From Lachnospiraceae bacterium (GTDB lineage Bacteria; Bacillota; Clostridia; Lachnospirales; Lachnospiraceae): a stretch of 7,724 nt of DNA. Under the pieces are notes generated by a model. That model made no database searches and was not told where the DNA came from. It saw only the letters and a program-made list of their open reading frames with translations. The stretch spans positions 1 to 7,724 of the forward strand of contig DLYC01000139.1 of NCBI GenBank assembly GCA_003447895.1. Direction: 5' to 3'. Shown one piece after another: positions 1 to 6,694 of the stretch. A program made the position numbers and the translations under genes. Each line of letters starts with the position of its first letter. Positions within the stretch are counted from its first letter, which is position 1.

Positions 1-1
1 C

Positions 2-367
2 GCGCAGATCCACGACAAGATCATGGAGCGCGAGGGCGGCTATGAATACAAGATCAAAGAGAACGGCACGGATTTCTCGGGCGGTGAGAGGCAGAGACTT
101 GAGATCGCCCGCGTTCTCGCGCAGGATCCGACGATCGTGATCATGGACGAGGCGACTTCGGCCCTGGATGCCAGGACGGAGTTCAATGTGGTGAAGTCCA
201 TCCGGGACAGAGGCGTCACGACGATCGTCATCGCGCACCGGCTCTCCACGATCCGCGACTGCGACGAGATCGTCGTCATGGACCACGGGCAGGTGGCCGA
301 GAGAGGCACGCACGATGAGCTCTTAAGACTCGGCGGTCTCTACACGCGCCTTGTGAGCAGCAGCTAA
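2..367 (+). CDS. ABC exporter ATPase, C-terminal fragment (probable NHLP bacteriocin exporter, peptidase-type partner)
   Basis: This is the last 121 residues of a protein whose start lies before the window; the frame is open from base 2. It is the C-terminal half of an ABC nucleotide-binding domain. The signature motif is FSGGE at fragment residues 25-29, followed by RQRLEIARVL. The Walker B and D-loop region reads IVIMDEATSALD, and the H-loop reads IVIAHRLST. The ending GTHDELLRLGGLY is typical of exporter-type ATPases. Walker A and the membrane part are not visible. The next gene, 54 bases downstream, is an NHLP-type exporter. Family knowledge says these occur as pairs, one partner carrying an N-terminal C39 peptidase that cuts the leader from the exported peptide. 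I infer that this fragment is the peptidase-bearing partner, but the peptidase itself cannot be seen. FSGGE departs from the LSGGQ consensus at two positions, which is tolerated in exporters. Confidence 0.88.
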   Translation, partial: AQIHDKIMEREGGYEYKIKENGTDFSGGERQRLEIARVLAQDPTIVIMDEATSALDARTEFNVVKSIRDRGVTTIVIAHRLSTIRDCDEIVVMDHGQVAERGTHDELLRLGGLYTRLVSSS

Positions 368-411
368 GCATTGTCAAAATATTGAGTTTGGGGCGCTCCG
401 CGCTCCGGAAT

Positions 412-416
412 GGGGA
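412..416 (+). promoter_or_regulatory. Ribosome binding site deciding the exporter start at 422
   Basis: GGGGA lies five bases before the ATG at 422. The in-frame ATG at 410 has no usable purine-rich site at proper distance, since only CCGGA abuts it. The ATG at 422 also gives the family-typical N-terminus MGWFDEQI, so 422 is the preferred start. Confidence 0.6.
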
Positions 417-421
417 TAAAA

Positions 422-2656
422 ATGGGCTGGTTTGATGAACAGATCCGTCTGAGAAAAGTGAATGACGAGGAGCTCCTGAGTGATGCCTTCATGGACATGG
501 CGGGCGCCGTCATGGGAAAGGCGCTTCAGGCGTCCCTGGAATCGAACAGGGTAAAGACGAAGAATGCGATCGACGCGATCCTCAGCAGCCTCCACCTGAG
601 AAGCCGTGAGATTCCCGATGACGTGACAGAGCTGAGTGATCAGCTCGACTATTTACTGGATCCTCTGGGAGTCATGCGCCGCACGGTCTATCTGCCTTCC
701 GGCTGGTACAAAGACGCGGCGGGTCCCATGCTCCTTGTCATGAAAGAGAGCGGGACGCCGGTTGCGGCCCTTCCGAGCGCGCCGTTCGGTTACGAGTACA
801 CAGACCCGGAGACCCTTAAGAAAGTCAGGATTGGTAAATCCAATGAGGGACTCTTCGAGGAAGAGGGCCTTTGCTTCTACAAGCCGTTTCCGCAGAAAAA
901 GCTTGGTCTTAGGGACCTTCTGATGTATATGGCGCTGTCCCGGTCCGTGTCCGACCACGCCATGGTCCTCATCAGCTCGGCTGTCGTGACAGCAGTCGGC
1001 GCGATCATGCCCATGCTCCAAAAACTGGCCTACGGAAAGGTCCTTAGCAGCGGGCAGATGACTACGCTGTACGCGCTGGCCTTCTTTATGGTGAGCGCCG
1101 CGATCGGCAATATTTTGTTCTCGTCGGTCGCGAACATGATCACGCAGAGCGTACAGACCAAGCAGTCGGTATCCATCGAAGCGGCTGTCATGATGAGGAT
1201 CCTGTCGCTTCCGGCTTCCTTTTTCAGGAAGTTCAGCGCCGGTGAACTCTACAACAGAACGCAGTCAGTCATCACGCTCTGCAAGCAGCTGGCTTCTGTC
1301 ATACTGGGGACCGGCCTTACTTCGGCCTTCTCCCTGGTCTATATCCTGCAGGTCTTCCATTACACCCCTGCGCTGGTCATCCCCGCGCTCACGATCACAT
1401 TGGCGACGGTGGTCTTCTCCATCGCCTCCACACTGATCCAGACGCGGATCGCGAAGGCAAAGCTGGAACTGAGCGCCCAGGAGAGCGGTATGAATTACGC
1501 GATGATCACCGGCATTCAGAAGATCAAGCTGGCGGGAGCGGAGAAGCGGGCGTTTGCCAGATGGGGAAGGCTCTATGCCAAGGAGGCGGAATATCAGTAC
1601 AATCCGCCCCTCGTCATAAAGCTCAATACGGTCATCTCCATGGCGATCAATATGATCGGCGTCGTCGTCATGTACAGCGCGGCCATCGCGAGCGGTGTGA
1701 CTTTTGACAACTATGTGGCGTTTACGGCGGCATACGGCTATATTTCAGGCGCTTTCATGGAGCTGTCCTCCATTGCCCTCATGATCGCGGGCATCAAACC
1801 GACCCTGGATATGGTAAAACCTATCCTCGAAGAGGAGCCGGAGACAGACAGCGGAAAGCAGATCGTGACAAGGCTGGGCGGAAGCATTGAGCTAAACCAC
1901 GTATACTTCCGCTATACGGACAATATGCCGGACATTCTCGATGATCTTAGCATCAAGATCAAGGCGGGCGAATATGTGGCCGTTGTCGGTGAGACGGGCT
2001 GCGGAAAATCCACGCTGGTAAGGCTCCTTCTGGGATTTGAAAAGCCCAGGAAGGGCGCCGTATTCTACGACGGAAAGGACCTGTCCGGCCTGGACCTCCG
2101 CTCTCTCAGAAGACACATCGGCGTCGTCATGCAGAACGGAAAGCTCCTCATGGGCAGCATCTTTGAAAATATCACGATCTCCGCGCCCTGGCTCGGCCTT
2201 CAGGACGCCTGGGACGCCGCGGAAGCGGCCGGATTTGCCGACGATATCCGCGAGATGCCCATGGGCATGCAGACCATGATCTCCGAGGGGCAGGGCGGCA
2301 TTTCCGGCGGACAAAAGCAGAGGCTTCTGATCGCCAGAGCCATCGTCGGAAAGCCGAAGATCCTGATCTTTGATGAGGCGACGTCGGCGCTCGACAATAT
2401 CACACAGAGGAAAGTGACCGAGGCCCTCAATTCCTATAAGTGCACGAGAATCGTCATAGCGCACAGGCTCTCCACGATCCAGGCCTGCGACAGGATCCTT
2501 GTCCTTCGAAACGGCAAGATCATCGAGGACGGGACATATGACGAGCTGACGGCTCAGAACGGCTTCTTCGCAGAGCTCGTAGAGCGGCAGAGGCTGGATC
2601 TGGGCGAGGTGCCGGTTCCGGCGGAAGGGGAGACGGACAATGGAGCTCTTGGATAA
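422..2656 (+). CDS. NHLP/NHLM-type bacteriocin export ABC transporter, permease-ATPase subunit
   Basis: A 744-residue fused permease-ATPase that should sit in the cytoplasmic membrane and export a modified peptide together with the upstream partner. Residues 1-165 form a soluble accessory region beginning MGWFDEQIRLRK. This opening, and the later pattern around GPMLLV...GTPVAALPS...CFYKPFP, match what I know of the NHLM exporter ATPase family. No C39 peptidase active-site arrangement is evident there. Six hydrophobic segments lie between about residues 180 and 456. The ATPase domain follows: Walker A GETGCGKST (523-531), Q-loop Gln571, signature ISGGQ (627-631), Walker B ending Asp651-Glu652, and H-loop His681. 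All catalytic residues are present, so it should be active. The tail GEVPVPAEGETDNGALG is hydrophilic. The gene overlaps the next by 17 bases, suggesting coupling. The substrate is unknown because the precursor gene is not in the window. Confidence 0.9.
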   Translation: MGWFDEQIRLRKVNDEELLSDAFMDMAGAVMGKALQASLESNRVKTKNAIDAILSSLHLRSREIPDDVTELSDQLDYLLDPLGVMRRTVYLPSGWYKDAAGPMLLVMKESGTPVAALPSAPFGYEYTDPETLKKVRIGKSNEGLFEEEGLCFYKPFPQKKLGLRDLLMYMALSRSVSDHAMVLISSAVVTAVGAIMPMLQKLAYGKVLSSGQMTTLYALAFFMVSAAIGNILFSSVANMITQSVQTKQSVSIEAAVMMRILSLPASFFRKFSAGELYNRTQSVITLCKQLASVILGTGLTSAFSLVYILQVFHYTPALVIPALTITLATVVFSIASTLIQTRIAKAKLELSAQESGMNYAMITGIQKIKLAGAEKRAFARWGRLYAKEAEYQYNPPLVIKLNTVISMAINMIGVVVMYSAAIASGVTFDNYVAFTAAYGYISGAFMELSSIALMIAGIKPTLDMVKPILEEEPETDSGKQIVTRLGGSIELNHVYFRYTDNMPDILDDLSIKIKAGEYVAVVGETGCGKSTLVRLLLGFEKPRKGAVFYDGKDLSGLDLRSLRRHIGVVMQNGKLLMGSIFENITISAPWLGLQDAWDAAEAAGFADDIREMPMGMQTMISEGQGGISGGQKQRLLIARAIVGKPKILIFDEATSALDNITQRKVTEALNSYKCTRIVIAHRLSTIQACDRILVLRNGKIIEDGTYDELTAQNGFFAELVERQRLDLGEVPVPAEGETDNGALG

Positions 2657-3473
2657 GCTACAGGGGAAAGTGGACGGCGCGTTGATGAAAAAGATCGCCA
2701 TTGTCGCGATGTTCATCGATCACATGACGCTGTGCTTTCTGGAGGTCGCCAAAAACGAGATGGGAGTGCGGATCATGTACACCTTCCCGGCCGGAGAGAC
2801 GCTGGACTCGATCGGAAGAGGGATCGGAAGGCTCGCGTTCCCTGTCTTCTGCTTCCTGATCGTCGAGGGATTTTATCACACGAGAAACCGGTGGAAGTAC
2901 CTCATAAGGCTCCTCATCTTTGCCGCGGTCTCCCAGGTCCCGTTCGTGCTCCTGGTCTTTCCGGAGTCCCAAAAACCGCACGCGGACACTATTTTTACCC
3001 TGGCGGTGGGCTACTCGCTGATCTGGTGCGTCGACGTGCTGAGACGCCATATGGTGGGAGAAGACAAACTCCTGACGAAACTGATGGCATCAGGGGAAGG
3101 CGCGGGAGCGGAAAAAGCGGATTTCGGCACTGAAAAAGTCCTGCGGCTCATCGTCTGGACGGCTGTGAGCGCCGGCCTTACCTATGCGGCCTGCCGGCTG
3201 GCCAAGTGGAGGGGAATGGACTATTCCTACGGCGGCGTGATCTGCATCCTGCTTCTGTATCTGTTCTACGAAGTCAGGGATCTGGCAGTGACGACGGCCT
3301 GGCTGTGGCTGACCTTCTACAATCACAATGAACTTCTGGCATTTACGGGATTTGTCCTGATCCGGTGCTATAATGGAAAGAGAGGAAGACAGAACAAGTA
3401 TTTCTTCTATCTTTTCTATCCGGGGCATTTACTTCTCCTGTATCTGATCCGAAAGGCAATCTTCGGGATATAG
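2640..3473 (+). CDS. TraX-family membrane protein (putative acyltransferase)
   Basis: A 277-residue polytopic membrane protein with the hallmarks of the TraX family. These are an early KKIAIVAMFIDH segment with Asp27-His28, the block IGRLAFPVFCFLIVEGF followed by HTRN and the SQVPF region, then DTIFTLAVGY, and a C-terminal RCYNGKRGRQNKYFFYLFYP-GH motif. About seven to nine hydrophobic segments are visible. A polar loop at about residues 136-160 (GEGAGAEKADFGTEK) interrupts the middle. TraX of the F plasmid is known to acetylate the pilin N-terminus; most Firmicutes homologues have no tested function. The start at 2640 is preferred because AAGGGGA (2625-2631) sits eight bases before it and it overlaps the exporter gene by 17 bases. 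The ATG at 2685 is an alternative that would still include the first conserved motif. No conjugation genes are seen nearby, so a role in modifying an exported peptide or envelope polymer is possible but inferred. Confidence 0.85.
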   Translation: MELLDKLQGKVDGALMKKIAIVAMFIDHMTLCFLEVAKNEMGVRIMYTFPAGETLDSIGRGIGRLAFPVFCFLIVEGFYHTRNRWKYLIRLLIFAAVSQVPFVLLVFPESQKPHADTIFTLAVGYSLIWCVDVLRRHMVGEDKLLTKLMASGEGAGAEKADFGTEKVLRLIVWTAVSAGLTYAACRLAKWRGMDYSYGGVICILLLYLFYEVRDLAVTTAWLWLTFYNHNELLAFTGFVLIRCYNGKRGRQNKYFFYLFYPGHLLLLYLIRKAIFGI

Positions 3474-3492
3474 CGTATGCCCGTGCAATACA

Positions 3493-3507
3493 GCCCGTGC
3501 ACCGGGC
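3493..3507 (+). other. Small GC-rich hairpin in the TraX-nuclease spacer
   Basis: GCCCG (3493-3497) and CGGGC (3503-3507) can pair around a five-base loop, 20 bases after the TraX stop. No T-run follows, so it is at best a weak or factor-assisted terminator or an mRNA-stabilising stem. A second CCGGC/GCCGG stem with a four-base loop lies at 3536-3549. The remainder of the 136-base spacer shows no convincing promoter. Confidence 0.25.
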
Positions 3508-3609
3508 ACTGACTTATAAGACAACGAAAGGGGATCCGGCCGCAGCCGGTCTCGTGAAGACGCGGGACCGCAGTGTGGAACCGGAACCGTTACGGAAAGG
3601 GGTAGCAGC

Positions 3610-5214
3610 ATGGAACTAATGTTTATCGGCGCGACACACGAAGTGACAGGGAGCTGCAGCTATATGCAGGTCGGCAGGAAGAAGTTTCTTGTGGACTGCG
3701 GCATGGAGCAGGGCGTGGATCTGTTTGAAAACGCGGAGCTTCCGGTTCCGGCGTCTGAGATCGACTTTGTCTTTCTGACACACGCCCATATCGATCACTC
3801 GGGAATGCTTCCGAGGCTCTATCACGACGGCTTCAGGGGGCAGATCATCTGCACGCGCGCGACCGCAAGTCTGTGCGATATCATGCTCCGCGACTCGGCC
3901 CACATCCAGACGATGGAAGCGCAGTGGCGAAACAAGAAGGCCAAGAGAAAGGTGGACGGCGAAGAATACGAACCCCTGTATACGATGGACGATGCGCTCG
4001 AGACCATCAAACTCTTCGTGGAATACCCCTATGACAAAATATTCACCGTCTGTGACGGGATCCGTTTCCGCCTGACCGATGTCGGGCACCTTCTGGGCTC
4101 GGCCAGTATCGAGCTGTGGCTGGAGGAGGGAAACACGCAGAAAAAGATCGTATTCTCCGGCGATATCGGAAACAAGCAGCAGCCGCTCCTTCGGGATCCT
4201 CAGTATACGGAGGAGGCAGACTACGTGGTCATGGAATCCACCTACGGGGACAGGATCCACGAGAAAGACGGCATGGATACAGTCGCTGAGCTTGCGGCGA
4301 TCATCACCGAGACCTTCAGAAGGGGCGGAAATGTCATCATCCCGGCCTTTGCAGTGGGAAGGACCCAGGTCATGCTCTACAATATCCGGCAGATCAAGGA
4401 AAAAAATCTGGTCCCGGAGTTTCCGAATTTCCCGGTTTACGTGGACAGTCCCCTTGCCGTGGAGGCAACAGAGATCTTCTACAAGAGCGGCCGCGACTGC
4501 TATGACGAGGAGGCACAGGCGCTTTTGGACCAGGGTATCAACCCGATCGACTTTCCGAACCTGCACCTCAGCATCACCACAGAGGATTCCAAGGCTATCA
4601 ACGACATCGCGGAGCCCAAGGTGATCATCAGCGCATCGGGAATGTGTGACGCCGGCCGCGTCAAACACCACCTCAAGTACAATCTGTGGAGGCCGGATTC
4701 CACGATCCTGATCGTGGGATATCAGACGGTCGGATCTCCCGGAAGAAAGATTCTTGACGGTGCGCGGGAGATTAAACTGTTCGGCGAAGATGTAGCGGTC
4801 AGAGCCCGGATCGCTATGCTTCCGGGCATGTCCGGCCACGCGGACCGGATCGGCCTTCTTGAATGGATCGAGGGATTTAAGACAAAGCCCAAGCAGGTCT
4901 TTGTTGTGCACGGAGAGGACAAGGTGGCGGAGAGTTTTGCCGGATTATTAGAAGAGGAGTGCGCGATCAGAGCCTACGCGCCTTACAGCGGAACCAGGTA
5001 TGACCTGGCTGCCGGAAAGTTTATTACGAAAACGCAGGGAATTCCGATCGCCAAGGCCAGGAAGGCAAGGACCATTTCCGATTCGTTTACAAGACTCAAA
5101 CTCACCGGAAACCGGATCGCGGCGTTTATCGACAGCTGCGCGGGAATTCCCAATAAGGATATGGAGAAATTCGCGAACGAACTTGAGGCACTGATCGAGA
5201 AGTATAAGCGATAA
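3610..5214 (+). CDS. Beta-CASP metallo-beta-lactamase nuclease (CPSF73/RNA-specificity-domain type)
   Basis: A 534-residue protein of the metallo-beta-lactamase fold with an inserted beta-CASP domain, the architecture of RNA-processing nucleases such as CPSF73. The zinc motif HAHIDH is at residues 58-63, a further ligand His160 lies in GHLLGSAS, and Asp185 lies in FSGDIGN. Beta-CASP motifs follow: ESTYGD (209-214), PAFAVGRTQ, VDSPLAVEATE, SASGMCDAGRVKHH, then SGHAD with His410 and VHGE with His434. All expected metal ligands appear intact, so it should be a functional nuclease, probably cytoplasmic. About 90 residues beyond His434 form a basic C-terminal extension ending in a helix (MEKFANELEALIEKYKR). 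The start is supported by GGAAAGGGG (3594-3602), seven bases upstream. The RNA target cannot be deduced. It differs from RNase J by lacking that family's long C-terminal region. The dihydrofolate reductase gene follows 34 bases later, so the two may share a transcript. Confidence 0.9.
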   Translation: MELMFIGATHEVTGSCSYMQVGRKKFLVDCGMEQGVDLFENAELPVPASEIDFVFLTHAHIDHSGMLPRLYHDGFRGQIICTRATASLCDIMLRDSAHIQTMEAQWRNKKAKRKVDGEEYEPLYTMDDALETIKLFVEYPYDKIFTVCDGIRFRLTDVGHLLGSASIELWLEEGNTQKKIVFSGDIGNKQQPLLRDPQYTEEADYVVMESTYGDRIHEKDGMDTVAELAAIITETFRRGGNVIIPAFAVGRTQVMLYNIRQIKEKNLVPEFPNFPVYVDSPLAVEATEIFYKSGRDCYDEEAQALLDQGINPIDFPNLHLSITTEDSKAINDIAEPKVIISASGMCDAGRVKHHLKYNLWRPDSTILIVGYQTVGSPGRKILDGAREIKLFGEDVAVRARIAMLPGMSGHADRIGLLEWIEGFKTKPKQVFVVHGEDKVAESFAGLLEEECAIRAYAPYSGTRYDLAAGKFITKTQGIPIAKARKARTISDSFTRLKLTGNRIAAFIDSCAGIPNKDMEKFANELEALIEKYKR

Positions 5215-5248
5215 CGCGGGCGGGCCTTGAAAAAAAAGGAGAGAAAGT

Positions 5249-5743
5249 ATGAATCTGATCGCAGCAGTGGACAACAATTGGGCAATCGGCAAAAAGGGAC
5301 AGCTCCTTGTCAGGATCCCGGCGGACCACAGGATGTTCCGGCAGGAGACGCTCGGCAAGGTGATCGTCTACGGAAGAAAGACGCTGGAGACGTTCCCCAT
5401 GGCGCAGCCCCTGGACAGAAGGACCAACATCGTGTTGTCCGGAAACCCGAAATACAAGGTCAACAACGCGATCGTCGTCCACAGCATTGAGGAGCTCCTG
5501 GAGGAGCTGAAGCAGTATCCGTCGGAAGATATTTATATCATCGGCGGGGAGAGCGTCTACAGGCAGATGCTTCCCTACTGCGACACGGCGCATATCACAA
5601 AGATCGATTACAGCTACGAGGCGGATGCCTACTTCCCCAACCTGGACAGTGATCCGGACTGGGAGATCACGGCAGACAGCGACGAGCAGACCTATTTTGA
5701 CCTTGCCTATACATTTATCCGCTACGAGAGAAAGAGGAAATAA
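5249..5743 (+). CDS. folA: Dihydrofolate reductase
   Basis: A 164-residue enzyme that reduces dihydrofolate to tetrahydrofolate with NADPH, supplying one-carbon carriers for thymidylate and purine synthesis. The length is normal for the family. The N-terminus MNLIAAVDNNWAIG matches the first strand and start of the Met20 loop. IPADHRMFR carries the catalytic acid, Asp26, equivalent to E. coli Asp27. GRKTLETFP is the NADPH-binding GRxTxE region, NIVLSGNP follows, and IIGGESVYRQMLP is the diglycine cofactor motif. The tail ends FIRYERKRK. Two tryptophans common in the family are replaced: the PW before the catalytic acid reads LV here, and TWE reads TLE. I recall similar sequences in Lachnospiraceae, so this may be lineage-typical. 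AAGGAG (5236-5241) sits seven bases before the ATG. No thymidylate synthase gene is adjacent. The next frame starts one base after this stop. Confidence 0.94.
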   Translation: MNLIAAVDNNWAIGKKGQLLVRIPADHRMFRQETLGKVIVYGRKTLETFPMAQPLDRRTNIVLSGNPKYKVNNAIVVHSIEELLEELKQYPSEDIYIIGGESVYRQMLPYCDTAHITKIDYSYEADAYFPNLDSDPDWEITADSDEQTYFDLAYTFIRYERKRK

Positions 5744-5744
5744 G

Positions 5745-5858
5745 ATGTCGGAAAACCGCTATGATGTGATCATTATCGGCGCGGGCATCACCCGCGGCCT
5801 TCAGCAGGCCTCCGCCAACGGACTCTATGTGGCGGACTGCATCCTGAAGAACTGCTGA
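5745..5858 (+). pseudogene. Internally deleted FAD-dependent oxidoreductase remnant (N-terminus fused to C-terminus)
   Basis: A 37-codon frame beginning one base after the dihydrofolate reductase stop, with AGAGGA upstream inside that gene. Residues 1-15 (MSENRYDVIIIGAGI) are a classic first beta strand and glycine loop of a Rossmann-type FAD-binding domain. Residues 16-37 (TRGLQQASANGLY then VADCILKNC) look like the very end of a flavin-dependent dehydrogenase, where a GDGAG-x-TRGL-x-QAS-x-G segment closes the FAD site and the last helix ends the protein. The hundreds of residues normally between these parts are missing. The simplest reading is a deletion between two short GCGCGGGCATC-like stretches, each coding GAGI, that kept the reading frame. 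The assignment to the COG2509-type flavoproteins is from memory and moderate. It might still be translated, but cannot be an active flavoenzyme. Confidence 0.72.
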
Positions 5859-5926
5859 ACACCCGCGGTCTTCAGCAGGCTTCCGCCAATGGACTCTATA
5901 CGGCGGAATGCATCTTGAAGAACTGC
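5789..5926 (+). repeat. Tandem imperfect direct repeat, period 71 bases
   Basis: Unit 1 runs 5789-5855 and unit 2 runs 5860-5926, with no indels between them. Over the 66 bases from ACC CGC to AAC TGC there are seven mismatches (about 89% identity). Five of the seven fall in codon positions where the encoded residue is unchanged or conservatively changed (Gly, Ala, Asn and Leu silent; Asp to Glu), and two lie in one Val-to-Thr codon. The period is not a multiple of three, so the units are in different frames. After unit 2 the bases GAACGCCCG resemble GAACACCCG at the start of unit 2, hinting at a truncated third unit. Confidence 0.85.
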
Positions 5927-5929
5927 GGA
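5861..5929 (+). pseudogene. Second copy of the flavoprotein C-terminal fragment
   Basis: This stretch encodes TRGLQQASANGLY, then TAECILKNCG, in a frame different from the first copy. It is the same C-terminal FAD-site segment as residues 16-37 of the preceding remnant, with Val to Thr and Asp to Glu changes. No start codon or ribosome site serves it, and the stop found after LKNC in the first copy is replaced by GGA here. The frame then stays open by chance to 6139, running over the start of the lipoprotein gene. I read it as a gene fragment with no product. The largely silent differences suggest both copies spent time in intact genes before the collapse. Confidence 0.65.
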
Positions 5930-5987
5930 ACGCCCGGCAGGCGGGAAAGGGAGTCCGCTTACTTACTACGGAAAGGACGTCATATCA

Positions 5988-6686
5988 ATGGCAAAATACA
6001 GAAAAAGGGCGGCACTTCTCGCCCTTATTGTGATCAGCGCCTTCCTTCTGTCCGGCTGCGGAAGGAGGCTGGTCATGTGGAAGGGATACGGGGAGAACGA
6101 ACTTCTGAGGATCGGAAACACTCAGTGCACGCTCCCTGAATACAATGTTTTTCTGCTCAATCTCCAAAAGCAGTGCGAAAGGACCTTCGGGCACGATGTG
6201 TGGGAGCAGCCCGAGGGCGAGCAGCTGCGGGAGGCCATCATCCAAAGGGCGCTCTCGGAGGTGTCAAGGCTCAAGGTCATGCTGCTCATCGCCGTTCAGG
6301 ACAACATCATGCTGACCGACTCGGAGGAAAATATAGCCGACGAGGCGGAGATGGACTACTACGAAAACCTGACGGAGGCGGAGCTTCAGTTTCTGAATAT
6401 TGACGAAGAAACCCTGTGCAACCTCTTTGAACAGTACGCGCTGGCGCAGAAAGTCTACAACAGCGCGGGCACATCCTTTGAGGAGAGATACGACAGCTTC
6501 TGCACCACGCTGGACTACGACATCAATGAGCCCCTGTGGAACACAGTGAAGCTGGCAGACATAGAGGACCTCACACAGTCGCCGGGATTTACGGAAGTTT
6601 ACGCCAAATACTTTGGCTCTTCTTCCCTGGGAACCCACAATGTGGGGGAGGACAGCGAAGGGGAAGAGAACGCGGAGAAGAAGTGA
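5988..6686 (+). CDS. Lipoprotein with SurA/PrsA N-terminal-like chaperone region, no parvulin domain
   Basis: A 232-residue secreted lipoprotein. The basic start MAKYRKR, a hydrophobic stretch, and the lipobox LSGC place lipidation at Cys24, anchoring it to the outer face of the membrane. The region after about residue 40 (LRIGNTQCTLPEYNVFLLNLQ, then a long helical part rich in Glu, Gln and Leu) resembles the N-terminal domain of SurA/PrsA-type foldases, which begin with a short strand and a 'T/S-x-x-E' helix start. The parvulin prolyl isomerase domain normally following is absent; the protein instead ends in an acidic tail (GEDSEGEENAEKK). It may hold unfolded secreted proteins, but this is inferred from weak similarity. 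Start choice is supported by GGAAAGGA (5970-5977), ten bases before the ATG, and by the signal peptide. It lies after the flavoprotein scar and its stop is 14 bases before CIRCE. Confidence 0.72.
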   Translation: MAKYRKRAALLALIVISAFLLSGCGRRLVMWKGYGENELLRIGNTQCTLPEYNVFLLNLQKQCERTFGHDVWEQPEGEQLREAIIQRALSEVSRLKVMLLIAVQDNIMLTDSEENIADEAEMDYYENLTEAELQFLNIDEETLCNLFEQYALAQKVYNSAGTSFEERYDSFCTTLDYDINEPLWNTVKLADIEDLTQSPGFTEVYAKYFGSSSLGTHNVGEDSEGEENAEKK

Positions 6687-6694
6687 TCGGAGAT

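Noticed and set aside
410..421. ATG at 410 as the exporter start
   Set aside because: It lacks a spaced ribosome site and would add four residues before the family-typical MGWFDEQI opening.
1892..2716. 274-codon open frame on the minus strand
   Set aside because: It is antisense to the ATPase domain of the exporter and the start of TraX. No ribosome site or motif was found, and the sense strand is unambiguous.
410..3473. TraX as evidence for a conjugative element
   Set aside because: No relaxase, mating-pair or integrase gene is visible, and the gene is coupled to an exporter rather than transfer genes.
3515..3520. TATAAG as a -10 box for the nuclease gene
   Set aside because: No -35-like hexamer is present at 16-18 bases upstream (AGCCCG at 17), so the match is probably chance.
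3616..4911. 431-codon open frame on the minus strand
   Set aside because: It lies antisense to the nuclease gene, whose motifs are all intact. Its translation is a low-complexity mix of Asp, Arg, His and Val with no recognisable domain, as expected of a GC-rich shadow frame.
5745..5858. 37-codon frame as a RiPP precursor peptide
   Set aside because: Its sequence is plainly the two ends of a flavoprotein, with no leader/core layout or Gly-Gly cut site, and the exporter is 3 kb upstream with unrelated genes between.
5915..6139. 74-codon frame overlapping the lipoprotein start
   Set aside because: It is the chance continuation of the second flavoprotein fragment after its stop was lost. It runs out of frame across a well-supported signal peptide and has no family features.
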